This document shows positions 17,501-25,134 of a stretch of DNA of 64,000 nt, in pieces. This DNA is from Bizionia sp. M204 (GTDB taxonomy: Bacteria > Bacteroidota > Bacteroidia > Flavobacteriales > Flavobacteriaceae). The stretch lies in contig NZ_CP046242.1 in the NCBI RefSeq assembly GCF_023205095.1, positions 212,501-276,500 on the forward strand, read 5' to 3'. How positions within the stretch are numbered: position 1 is the stretch's first letter; every line of letters begins with the position of its first letter. Made by a program: the position numbers and the translations under genes. The notes under the pieces were generated by a model. That model had not been told where the DNA came from. It ran no database searches and saw only the letters and a list, made by a program, of their open reading frames with translations.

Positions 17501-18405
17501 TTAAAATGGACTTTGAAACGCTGGGCGCCACAATCTTTAGAGGTCAAGCTTCTATTACCAATGGGCAATTTGAATTTGAATTTATAGTGCCAAGAGATAT
17601 AGGTATTCCAGAAGGTAATGGCCGTATTAGTTTTTATGCGAAAAAAACCAATGCACTCGATGATCAATCGGGCGCTAATAGTAGCTCTGTAATAATAGGG
17701 GGGCTAAATCAAGATGCTCCGGAAGATGCCATCGGGCCCGTTATTCAGTTGTATATGAATGATGAAAACTTCGTGTCTGGTGGAATTACCAATAAGTCGC
17801 CTAGTTTATTAGTCAAATTGGAAGATGAAAACGGAATTAACACCGCTAGCGGAATTGGTCATGACATTGTGGCTATTTTAGATGGAGACGAAACGAATCC
17901 GTTTGTGTTAAATGATTATTATCAAACTGAAATTGATGATTATCAGCGTGGTACTGCCAATTTTCCACTGCGCGATATAGCGCCAGGACTACACACACTA
18001 ACAGTGAAAGCGTGGGATGTGTATAATAACTCATCTGTTTCAGAAATTCAATTTGTGGTACATGACGAGAATCAGAGCCTTGTTATCGAAAATGTTTTAA
18101 ATTACCCAAATCCTTTTGTTAATTACACCGAGTTTTGGTTTAATCACAATAGTTCGGATGCTTTAGACGTTTCAGTACAGATATTCACCGTTTCGGGTAA
18201 ATTGGTGAAAACAATCAATGGACAAACCAATTCTTCCGAATGTTGTGGAAAAGGTACGTCCGTTTTATCACGAGATATTGTTTGGGATGGTCGTGACGAT
18301 TTTGGAGATAAAATTGGAAAAGGTGTTTATATCTATAAACTAACCGTAAGATCGCCACTATTAAATAAATCCGTTGAAAAAATTGAGAAACTTGTAATAC
18401 TTTAA
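14536..18405 (+). CDS. porU: Type IX secretion system sortase PorU
   Basis: Surface cysteine protease of the gingipain (C25) family that cuts the sorting domain from type IX cargo and attaches the protein to the cell surface. The 1289 residues begin with a signal peptide (MKKKLLLFALLISVMAFSQ). The C25 domain spans roughly 530-900, with catalytic His778 in YFGHGGEDG and Cys812 in VTVTCEYTRF. A C-terminal region with YPNPF, VQIFTVSGKLVK and KGVYIYKLTV resembles a sorting-type domain, as PorU proteins have. Length is normal for Flavobacteriaceae PorU. porV follows with its own promoter. Confidence 0.95.
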   Translation: MKKKLLLFALLISVMAFSQQKRFNITWNGTKTIANESFSIKVPAFNEEHFSYGLSNGLEFIAQWDIPQLINENSVQISNVSYAAISKSDLKDVDLKTIPNAIKYSLNNSISRNKSGAFLTVSPIIRENGVYKKVTAFTINYNTQNSHRASNRSNIVNSVLSSGSWYRFQVDKSGVFKISRQFLQQLGINMDAVDPRTIKLYGNGGRMIPYSNAEPYPYDLAENAIRIIGESDGYFHDGDYIMFYAQGPNGYDVKRNTNINAYNSVTYYYINISQGNGKRIQPMIQPSGSVDMMIDTFQDYQYHEVDEYNLASVGRRWFGNRFDIETSQTFDFSFPNIVPSIPVRLTTYVASTSEIPTTMDLKVNATSVANLTIPAVTETTLVSESVFNGNVNVSNANIAITLDYNNGGNPSALGYLDYISLEATRELKFAGGQFEFYNRAVAGASGIGQYNLTNATQVNEVWDITDIYNIRNYSNTGSNSTISFTSNLGSLKKYAVVAAPSFHEPIMVSNPYVSNQNLKGSIFNNAQGVFEDIDYIIIARGDMVGQAERLAQINRAQYGLNVKVVNLSNIYLEFGPGAQDIGAIRNFVKYVYDNASSPERRLKYLCLFGDGSFDYKDRIPNNTNIIPSWHAYDSFNLTSSFVSDDFYGMMDPNEGEMQTSDKLDIAVGRILADSPQQASEMVDKVASYYVEASYGNWRNNVVVISDDVDESWEKDIQLTTNTIGDNITAEKSFINVTKIHSDAFVQQSSAGGNTYPAVKTAMVNAIESGVLVVNYFGHGGEDGLTKERIFEKPDAQNLNNVCKLNCFVTVTCEYTRFDNPFRPTAGEYTYWNKDGGAIGLITTTRQIFVSVGISFNIALTEYLFSYNPDDDYADDEYPSMAEALRLTKVSSGISGIGQRRLVFFIGDPAMKLTFPKPNVRLTAVNDVPVSQPTPTLKALSRAKLAGEVTDLTGNVLSNYNGVLSVNIYDKKIQRTTLANDNVQEGGQLIKMDFETLGATIFRGQASITNGQFEFEFIVPRDIGIPEGNGRISFYAKKTNALDDQSGANSSSVIIGGLNQDAPEDAIGPVIQLYMNDENFVSGGITNKSPSLLVKLEDENGINTASGIGHDIVAILDGDETNPFVLNDYYQTEIDDYQRGTANFPLRDIAPGLHTLTVKAWDVYNNSSVSEIQFVVHDENQSLVIENVLNYPNPFVNYTEFWFNHNSSDALDVSVQIFTVSGKLVKTINGQTNSSECCGKGTSVLSRDIVWDGRDDFGDKIGKGVYIYKLTVRSPLLNKSVEKIEKLVIL

Positions 18406-18421
18406 TAATACTTTATATTTG
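18392..18421 (+). promoter_or_regulatory. porV promoter inside the porU 3' end
   Basis: TTG at 18392-18394 and a perfect TATATTTG at 18414-18421 with 19 bp between them. The -33 element lies inside the last codons of porU, giving porV transcription separate from porU. Confidence 0.75.
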
Positions 18422-18438
18422 CTAAATAAAATCAATAC

Positions 18439-19698
18439 ATGAAAAATCAAATTTTAATACTATTTACTCTTGTTTTTGCACACCAGATATATGCGCAAAC
18501 AGTTGTTTTACCAAATACAAATGATTCGCGTGTAATTACCACAGGTTTACCATTTGTGTTAATTGCTGCCGATGCGCGCGCAGCATCCATGGGAGATATG
18601 GGAGTTGCTACTGGCGTTGATGTGTTTTCACAACAATGGAACCCGTCCAAATATGCGTTTTCAGAAACAAAACAAGGTATTGGTGTTAGCTATACACCCT
18701 ACTTAAGTAGTTTAGTAAAAGATATATTTTTAGGTAATTTAACCTACTTCAACAGAATAAACGAACGTAGTGCTTTTGCTGCTAGTTTTAGATATTTCTC
18801 TTTAGGTGAAATTGAGTTAGTTCAAGATGAATTTTCTCAAGCACTTATTGAAAAACCAAACGAAATGACCATTGATGCATCCTACTCCTTAAAATTAAGT
18901 GAGCAGTTTGCTATGTCTGTTGCTATGCGTTATTTACGGTCTGATTTAAAAATTGGAGCAATTGATGCAGATGCCATTCCAGCAAGTACATTTGGTGTGG
19001 ATATTTCGGGGTATTACCAAAGTGAAGAGCAAGCCTATGCAACCTTTAATGGTCGTACTCGTTTGGGATTCGCTATTCAAAATATTGGGCCAAAATTTAA
19101 ATATGATGAAGGAGGTCAAGAAAACTTTCAACCTACAACCTTGCGTTTAGGTGGTGGCTTCGATTTTATATTAGATGATTTTAATAAAGTATCTATAACA
19201 GGTGAAGTTACCAAATTGTTGGTGCCAACACCACCTATTTATGGAACGGAATTTAACTACACCGATAATAATGGGAATGGAGTATATGATCCAGAAAACG
19301 GAACAGATAATACCGATACTGATGCTTTAGGAAGTGTTGTTACACCCAATGTTATCATAGAAGGTCAAGATCCAAACGTAGGCTTTTTTAAAGGTATGTT
19401 TCAGTCCTTTGGTGATGCACCAGGCGGATTTAGTGAAGAAATGCAAGAATGGACATGGGCTTTAGGAGCGGAATATATGTATCAAGATTCCTTTGGTTTT
19501 AGAGCGGGATATTTCCATGAAAGTTCAACAAAAGGAGCGAGACAATTTTTCGCCATTGGTGCCGGCTTTAAGTATAATGTAATTGGTATCGATTTATCAT
19601 ACTTATTCTCGGCGTCACAAGTAAAGAGTCCTTTAGAAAATACGTTGCGTTTTTCATTAACGTTTAATTTAGGACCTGGAACATATAGAGAGTATTAA
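18439..19698 (+). CDS. porV: Type IX secretion outer-membrane protein PorV
   Basis: Outer-membrane beta-barrel that carries type IX substrates from the translocon to PorU. The 419 residues start with a signal peptide ending IYAQ and the family opening LPFVLIAADARAASMGDMGVAT (shortened here; about 33-54). Alternating beta-barrel text runs to a C-terminal strand ending in TFNLGPGTYREY. An Asn/Asp-rich loop near 270-300 (TDNNGNGVYDPENG) is typical of a surface or metal-binding loop. Adjacent to porU, as in other flavobacteria. Confidence 0.93.
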   Translation: MKNQILILFTLVFAHQIYAQTVVLPNTNDSRVITTGLPFVLIAADARAASMGDMGVATGVDVFSQQWNPSKYAFSETKQGIGVSYTPYLSSLVKDIFLGNLTYFNRINERSAFAASFRYFSLGEIELVQDEFSQALIEKPNEMTIDASYSLKLSEQFAMSVAMRYLRSDLKIGAIDADAIPASTFGVDISGYYQSEEQAYATFNGRTRLGFAIQNIGPKFKYDEGGQENFQPTTLRLGGGFDFILDDFNKVSITGEVTKLLVPTPPIYGTEFNYTDNNGNGVYDPENGTDNTDTDALGSVVTPNVIIEGQDPNVGFFKGMFQSFGDAPGGFSEEMQEWTWALGAEYMYQDSFGFRAGYFHESSTKGARQFFAIGAGFKYNVIGIDLSYLFSASQVKSPLENTLRFSLTFNLGPGTYREY

Positions 19699-19718
19699 AA
19701 TATGTATAGGAATAAAAC

Positions 19719-19750
19719 AAAAAACTATTGCAAACCGCAATAGTTTTTTT
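19719..19750 (+). terminator. Terminator after porV
   Basis: A 13-bp perfect stem (AAAAAACTATTGC with its complement, loop AAACC) is followed by T. It separates porV from cdd. Confidence 0.88.
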
Positions 19751-19790
19751 GTCTCATATAGTTTCTTAATTTCGTAGATATAAATAGATT

Positions 19791-20273
19791 ATGAAAGAAA
19801 TAAAAATTGAATCCATTCTTCAGGTTTATGATGATTTTGATGAGTTGCCAGAAGCGGTAGCATCTTTAATGACACAAGCTTCTGAAGCTAGAAGTAGAGC
19901 CTATTCCCCGTACTCTAACTTTAGTGTTGGGGCAGCCTTATTGCTAGACAATGATGAAATTATTACAGGTAATAATCAGGAAAATGCATCGTATCCGTCT
20001 GGATTATGTGCCGAACGTACAGCTATTTATTATGCAGGCTCCCAATTTCCCGATGCTAAAGTAGTTAGAATGGCTATTATTGCAGGTTCTAATATTAAGC
20101 ATACCATGGCGCCAATTCCACCATGTGGTGCATGCCGTCAAGCAATTGCCGAATATGAAGTGAAGCAAAATGCACCTATTGAAATCTATTTTATGGGTGA
20201 AACAGGAAAGGTTGTTAAATCAGAATCGCTTGCCAATCTATTACCTTTAATTTTTGATAAGACTTTTCTTTAG
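19791..20273 (+). CDS. cdd: Cytidine deaminase
   Basis: Zinc enzyme that converts cytidine and deoxycytidine to the uridine forms in pyrimidine salvage. The 160 residues include RSRAYSPYSNFSVGAALL (about 34-51), the catalytic CAERTAI with zinc Cys and Glu (about 75-81), and PPCGACRQ with the other two zinc Cys. Length fits the homotetrameric type. It is flanked by terminator and promoter signals, so it is probably transcribed alone. Confidence 0.95.
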   Translation: MKEIKIESILQVYDDFDELPEAVASLMTQASEARSRAYSPYSNFSVGAALLLDNDEIITGNNQENASYPSGLCAERTAIYYAGSQFPDAKVVRMAIIAGSNIKHTMAPIPPCGACRQAIAEYEVKQNAPIEIYFMGETGKVVKSESLANLLPLIFDKTFL

Positions 20274-20347
20274 AGTTTTTGACTTCATAAAGTGAGGTTT
20301 ATAGTAATTTTTACGATTTTCGGTTTTTTCGTTAATAAGTAAAGTGT

Positions 20348-20355
20348 TACTTTTG
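20348..20355 (+). promoter_or_regulatory. -7 box for the pdhA-pdhC operon
   Basis: A perfect TACTTTTG lies 30 bp before the pdhA start. The -33 region is T-rich but lacks a clean TTG. Confidence 0.55.
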
Positions 20356-20384
20356 TTTATTCGTTTATCAAATTAACGTAACCA

Positions 20385-21383
20385 ATGCAAAAGATAACCA
20401 AAGAAGTATACCTAAAGTGGTATGAGGACATGTATTTCTGGAGAAAGTTTGAAGACAAACTAGCAGCCGTTTACATTCAACAAAAAGTAAGAGGATTTCT
20501 TCATTTATATAATGGTCAAGAGGCCATATTAGCAGGCGCTTTGCATGCTATGGATTTAACCAAAGATAAAATGATAACTGCGTATAGAAATCACGTTCAG
20601 CCAATTGGTATGGGTGTGGACCCTAAACGTGTTATGGCGGAACTATATGGTAAAGCAACAGGTACCTCTCAAGGACTAGGTGGCTCCATGCATATTTTTT
20701 CAAAAGAACACCGTTTTTATGGTGGTCACGGTATTGTTGGTGGTCAAATTCCATTAGGTGCCGGTATTGCATTTGGAGATAAGTATCATGATCGTGATGC
20801 CGTTACACTATGTTGTTTTGGTGATGGTGCTGCTAGACAAGGTTCACTTCACGAAACCTTCAACATGGCTATGCTTTGGAAATTGCCAGTTGTTTTTGTT
20901 TGTGAAAATAATGGCTACGCCATGGGAACCTCTGTTGAACGTACAGCCAACCATACCGATATTTGGAAGCTTGGTTTAGGCTACGAAATGCCTTGCGGCC
21001 CTGTAGATGGTATGAATCCAATAAAAGTAGCGGAAGCGTTTGATGAAGCTATTCAACGCGCTAGACGTGGAGATGGCCCTACATTTTTAGAGCTTAAAAC
21101 CTACCGTTATAGAGGACATTCCATGAGTGATGCGCAGCATTATAGAACCAAAGATGAGGTTGCCGAATACAAGAAAATTGATCCAATTACCCAAGTAAAA
21201 GAAATTATTCTTGAAAAGAAATACGCAACCGAAGCAGAAATTAAAGTAATTGATAAACGTGTGAGAGCTTTAGTGGACGAATGTGAAAAGTTTGCCGAAG
21301 ATTCGCCGTATCCAGAAAAGAACGTGATGTACGACGCTGTTTACGATCAAGAAGATTACCCATTCATACAACATAAACTATAA
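20385..21383 (+). CDS. pdhA: Pyruvate dehydrogenase E1 component, alpha subunit
   Basis: Thiamine-diphosphate half of the E1 enzyme that decarboxylates pyruvate for acetyl-CoA formation. The 332 residues contain the TPP motif GDGAARQG (about 146-153) ending in ENN, the substrate-side GGSMHIF and GGHGIVGGQIPLGAG, and the phosphorylation-loop-like YRYRGHSMSDAQHYR. It begins with QKITKEVYLKWYEDMYFWRKFEDK. The E2 gene follows after 3 bp. No beta subunit lies in the window; in many flavobacteria it is encoded elsewhere. Confidence 0.94.
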   Translation: MQKITKEVYLKWYEDMYFWRKFEDKLAAVYIQQKVRGFLHLYNGQEAILAGALHAMDLTKDKMITAYRNHVQPIGMGVDPKRVMAELYGKATGTSQGLGGSMHIFSKEHRFYGGHGIVGGQIPLGAGIAFGDKYHDRDAVTLCCFGDGAARQGSLHETFNMAMLWKLPVVFVCENNGYAMGTSVERTANHTDIWKLGLGYEMPCGPVDGMNPIKVAEAFDEAIQRARRGDGPTFLELKTYRYRGHSMSDAQHYRTKDEVAEYKKIDPITQVKEIILEKKYATEAEIKVIDKRVRALVDECEKFAEDSPYPEKNVMYDAVYDQEDYPFIQHKL

Positions 21384-21386
21384 ACA

Positions 21387-23093
21387 ATGGCTGAAATTAT
21401 AAATATGCCACGTTTAAGCGATACCATGGAAGAAGGTACCGTTGCCACGTGGTTGAAGCAAGTTGGAGATAAGATAGAAGAAGGTGATATCCTTGCTGAA
21501 ATTGAAACTGATAAAGCCACGATGGAATTTGAATCGTTTCACGAAGGCACCTTATTACATATTGGTGTTCAAGAAGGAGAAACAACTAAAGTAGATGAGC
21601 TTTTGGCTATTATTGGCGAGGAAGGTGAAGATATTTCAGATTTGATAAAAGGAGATTCAACAACCAAAAAAGAAGAAGATACATCTGAATCTGCGGATGC
21701 AGACGAGGACGATTCTGAAAATGAGTCTAAAAAAGAGTCAGAAGATAAATCTAAAGGTAAAGACGCTGAAGATTCTTCTAAAGACGATACAGACAAGGAA
21801 ACTGAATTACCAGAAGGTGTAACCGTAGTTACCATGCCACGATTAAGTGACACTATGGAAGAAGGGACGGTTGCTACCTGGTTGAAAAAAATTGGTGATA
21901 CGGTTGAAGAAGGTGAAATTTTAGCAGAAATTGAAACTGACAAAGCCACGATGGAATTCGAATCTTTTCAATCTGGTACTTTATTACATATCGGTTTAGA
22001 GGAAGGCGAAACGGCAAAGGTAGATGCCCTTTTAGCTATTATTGGTCCAGAAGGAACAGATGTTTCAGCTGTTGCTAAAAACTTTAAAGCGGAAGGAACT
22101 TCAGATAAACAAGAAGATCAGCCGAAATCAGAAAAATCAGAACCAAAAAAAGAAGATAAAAAAGAGCCTAAGAAAGAAACGGTCATTCAGAGCGAAAGCA
22201 GAGAATCATCAAGTTCATCTTCTACGTCAAATTCAAGCGGACGCGTATTCATTTCGCCATTAGCAAAAAAAATGGCTGAAGAACGCGGAATAGATATTTC
22301 ACAAATAACAGGATCTGCCGAAAATGGACGTATTGTAAAACGCGATGTCGAGAACTTTAAGCCTAGCGCAACCTCCGCAGCAGCTGTTGGGAAATTTGTA
22401 CCAACAGGTGAAGAGGATTTTGATGAGGTGAAACATTCGCAAATGCGTAAAGTAATTGCCAAGCGCTTAGCAGAATCTAAATTTACGGCACCACATTACT
22501 ATTTAAATGTGGAGTTTGATATGGAAAATACTATGGCGTTCCGTGAGCAATACAATTCCATTCCAGATATAAAAATTTCATATAACGATATTATTGTAAA
22601 AGCTTGTGCCTTGGCTTTAAAGAAACATCCACAAGTAAACTCACAATGGTTTGATGATAAAATGAAACTAAATAATCACGTTCATATTGGTGTTGCGGTT
22701 GCAGTTCCAGACGGATTAGTGGTACCTGTGGTGCGTTTTGCAAATGAGCAATCCTTACCTCAAATTGGCGCTGCTGTTAGGGAATACGCAGGAAAAGCGA
22801 AAAACAAGAAATTAACGCCTCAAGAAATGGAAGGCAGTACGTTTACCATTTCTAATTTGGGTATGTTTGGAATTGAAAGTTTTACATCTATTATCAATCA
22901 GCCAAACTCTGCTATTTTATCTGTTGGCGCTATTTTAGAAAAGCCGGTGGTAAAAAATGGCCAAGTAGTTGTAGGAAATACCATGAAGTTAACCATGGCT
23001 TGCGATCACAGAACGGTTGATGGCGCTACAGGATCGGAATTTCTTTTAACTTTAAAAGGTTATATTGAGAATCCAATAACCATGTTAGTGTAA
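21387..23093 (+). CDS. pdhC: Pyruvate dehydrogenase E2 (dihydrolipoamide acetyltransferase)
   Basis: Core of the pyruvate dehydrogenase complex; moves the acetyl group from lipoate to CoA. The 568 residues have two near-identical lipoyl domains at about 1-80 and 148-228, each with the lipoylated Lys in ETDKATMEFES. An acidic Ser/Glu/Lys linker joins them and a second, Lys/Glu- then Ser-rich linker follows. The E1/E3-binding domain is near 285-320 (FISPLAKKMAEERGIDISQI). The catalytic domain to the end contains the His and Asp of DHRTVDG near 540. One start only, 3 bp after pdhA. Confidence 0.95.
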   Translation: MAEIINMPRLSDTMEEGTVATWLKQVGDKIEEGDILAEIETDKATMEFESFHEGTLLHIGVQEGETTKVDELLAIIGEEGEDISDLIKGDSTTKKEEDTSESADADEDDSENESKKESEDKSKGKDAEDSSKDDTDKETELPEGVTVVTMPRLSDTMEEGTVATWLKKIGDTVEEGEILAEIETDKATMEFESFQSGTLLHIGLEEGETAKVDALLAIIGPEGTDVSAVAKNFKAEGTSDKQEDQPKSEKSEPKKEDKKEPKKETVIQSESRESSSSSSTSNSSGRVFISPLAKKMAEERGIDISQITGSAENGRIVKRDVENFKPSATSAAAVGKFVPTGEEDFDEVKHSQMRKVIAKRLAESKFTAPHYYLNVEFDMENTMAFREQYNSIPDIKISYNDIIVKACALALKKHPQVNSQWFDDKMKLNNHVHIGVAVAVPDGLVVPVVRFANEQSLPQIGAAVREYAGKAKNKKLTPQEMEGSTFTISNLGMFGIESFTSIINQPNSAILSVGAILEKPVVKNGQVVVGNTMKLTMACDHRTVDGATGSEFLLTLKGYIENPITMLV

Positions 23094-23127
23094 TTTATAA
23101 TTAAAAAGTATAACCTTATATATTTAG

Positions 23128-23158
23128 AAAATCCTGCTAAACCAAGCAGGATTTTTTT
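23128..23158 (+). terminator. Terminator after pdhC
   Basis: An 11-bp perfect stem (AAAATCCTGCT with its complement, loop AAACCA) is followed by further T. It ends the pdhA-pdhC transcript. Confidence 0.88.
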
Positions 23159-23338
23159 ATATTTAAACTTTAATCAAAGGTCAATAATTTTATCGCCAAA
23201 CATGTCATTTAGTTTAAGAAAGCAAGCTTGTTTGAAGCATTTCTTAATAAGGTAATAATTTATAGAAACAGTTCCGAGATGTATTGGAACCAAAACCAAA
23301 AAACGAGTCTGCAAAAGACAGACAATAAAAATTTACTC

Positions 23339-24304
23339 ATGAAAAAGCTCATTTTATTATTTGTTGCTATCAGTATTTTTAGCTGTAAGGCAAAACAAGA
23401 AAATCATCAAGTTAAAACTGGTGAAAATATTTCTATAACAGCTAGTGAGGTCAAGGAAACCGTTTCTTTCCTGGCGTCCGATGATCAAATGGGACGTGGT
23501 ACGGGAAGTGTGGGTATAGACGTTTCTGCAAATTATATTGAAAAGCAATTAAAAGAGTTTGGTGTTAAACCTTATTATGATACCTATAGGGATCATTTTA
23601 AAGTTCAAGAAATGGATGCCTATAACGTTGTAGGGTTTTTAGAGGGAACCGATGCAACGCTAAAAAATGAAATTATCATTATTGGTGCTCATTATGATCA
23701 TATTGGAACGAAAGCTAAAATGGTTGCATCCGATTCAATTGCTAATGGCGCCAATGATAATGCCGCGGGAACATCATCCGTTTTGGCCATGGCGCGCTAT
23801 TTTGGAGCTAAAAAATCCAATAAACGTAGTTTAATGTTTGTGTTGTTTTCGGCGGAAGAAATGGGCTTATTGGGCTCTAAACATTTAGCTAATAGACTCA
23901 AAGATGAAAACGCTAACTTATATACCGTAGTAAATATGGAAATGATTGGTGTGCCTTTTAAAGATCGCGACTATGTAGCTTTTTTAACGGGTTATGGTAA
24001 GTCCAATATGGCTGAAAAAATTAACGCTTATGTAGGGGCTAATTTTTTAGGAGAATCTGAAGTGGCTAAACAGTACAATTTATTTAAAGCATCCGATAAT
24101 TATCCGTTTTATGACGTGTTTAAAATGCCTTCACATACCATTTCGTCCTGCGATTTATCAAATTATGATTTCTACCATCATGTTGGTGACGAAATAGATA
24201 AATTGGATTATGACCACATGGCGAGTTTAATTAATCAATTAATTCCAGGTATTGAAAAAATGAGTAATACGGCAACCCAAGAAATTAAAATGCACGATGA
24301 GTAA
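23339..24304 (+). CDS. M28 family metallopeptidase, lipoprotein
   Basis: Zinc aminopeptidase of the M28 family, probably anchored in an envelope membrane. An upstream in-frame start adds 37 residues with no signal character. The ATG used here gives a lipoprotein signal (MKKLILLFVAISIFSC) with the lipobox IFSC, total 321 residues. Zinc and catalytic motifs visible: IIGAHYDHIG, ANGANDNAAGTSS, SAEEMGLLGSKH, and a late His in YDFYHHVGDEID. It overlaps the next gene by 8 bp, so the two are translationally coupled. The substrate is unknown. Confidence 0.9.
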   Translation: MKKLILLFVAISIFSCKAKQENHQVKTGENISITASEVKETVSFLASDDQMGRGTGSVGIDVSANYIEKQLKEFGVKPYYDTYRDHFKVQEMDAYNVVGFLEGTDATLKNEIIIIGAHYDHIGTKAKMVASDSIANGANDNAAGTSSVLAMARYFGAKKSNKRSLMFVLFSAEEMGLLGSKHLANRLKDENANLYTVVNMEMIGVPFKDRDYVAFLTGYGKSNMAEKINAYVGANFLGESEVAKQYNLFKASDNYPFYDVFKMPSHTISSCDLSNYDFYHHVGDEIDKLDYDHMASLINQLIPGIEKMSNTATQEIKMHDE

Positions 24305-24980
24305 AAATGTTATAATTACGGGAACAAGCAGAGGAATTGGGTTTGAATTAGTCAAACAGTTTTCAGAAAAAGGCTATCAAGTTTTAGCATTGTCAAGAAA
24401 TGCAAAACCCATTTTAGACTTAAAGCTGCTTAATGTAACGGCTTTTCCTTTCGATTTATCAAAAAAAGCGGACTTTCATAAAGTGGAAACCTTTGTGAAA
24501 AACGAATGGGGCCACGTAGATATTCTAATTAATAATGCCGGTGCACTTCTCAATAAACCCTTTTCGGAAACCACATTGGGAGATTTTGAATTCGTATATA
24601 AAACCAATGTGTTTGGCGTTGCAGAGATGACACGTGTTATATTGCCGTTTATGAAAACTCAAAGTCATGTGCTAACTATTAGCTCAATGGGTGGCGTTCA
24701 AGGTAGTATGAAATTTCCTGGCCTTGCAGCTTATAGCTCTAGTAAAGGAGCTGTTATAACCTTAACAGAATTATGGGCAGAGGAGTATAAAGAATCGGGT
24801 ATCTGTTTTAATGTATTAGCATTGGGCGCTGTTCAAACGGAAATGCTTGAAGAGGCGTTTCCAGGATTTGAAGTGCCCATGACACCAAAATCTATGGCAA
24901 ATTATATTTTTGACTTTTCTACAACCGGTCAAAAATACTATAACGGCAAACTATTACAGGTGTCCAATTCCACGCCGTAA
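24297..24980 (+). CDS. SDR family NAD(P)-dependent oxidoreductase
   Basis: Short-chain dehydrogenase/reductase; the substrate is unknown. The 227 residues show the cofactor motif TGTSRGIGFEL (about 8-18), the NNAG motif near 80, the catalytic Ser in ISSMGG and the Tyr/Lys pair in YSSSKGA. It is slightly short at the C-terminus compared with 240-250 residue classical SDRs, but all active-site residues are present. It is coupled to the M28 peptidase gene by an 8-bp overlap. Confidence 0.92.
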   Translation: MSKNVIITGTSRGIGFELVKQFSEKGYQVLALSRNAKPILDLKLLNVTAFPFDLSKKADFHKVETFVKNEWGHVDILINNAGALLNKPFSETTLGDFEFVYKTNVFGVAEMTRVILPFMKTQSHVLTISSMGGVQGSMKFPGLAAYSSSKGAVITLTELWAEEYKESGICFNVLALGAVQTEMLEEAFPGFEVPMTPKSMANYIFDFSTTGQKYYNGKLLQVSNSTP

Positions 24981-25134
24981 AATTCTTTATGTCAGAATAT
25001 TGAACGTTTTGTTTAACGTTTGCTTAAGAATTTTTCTTACTTATCATACCATTTAAAGTAATTATTTGGCACTTTGTAGAATAAATTTTTAAGAAAGAAT
25101 AAATAGTGCTTCATTTGATTAAATATTAATTATT

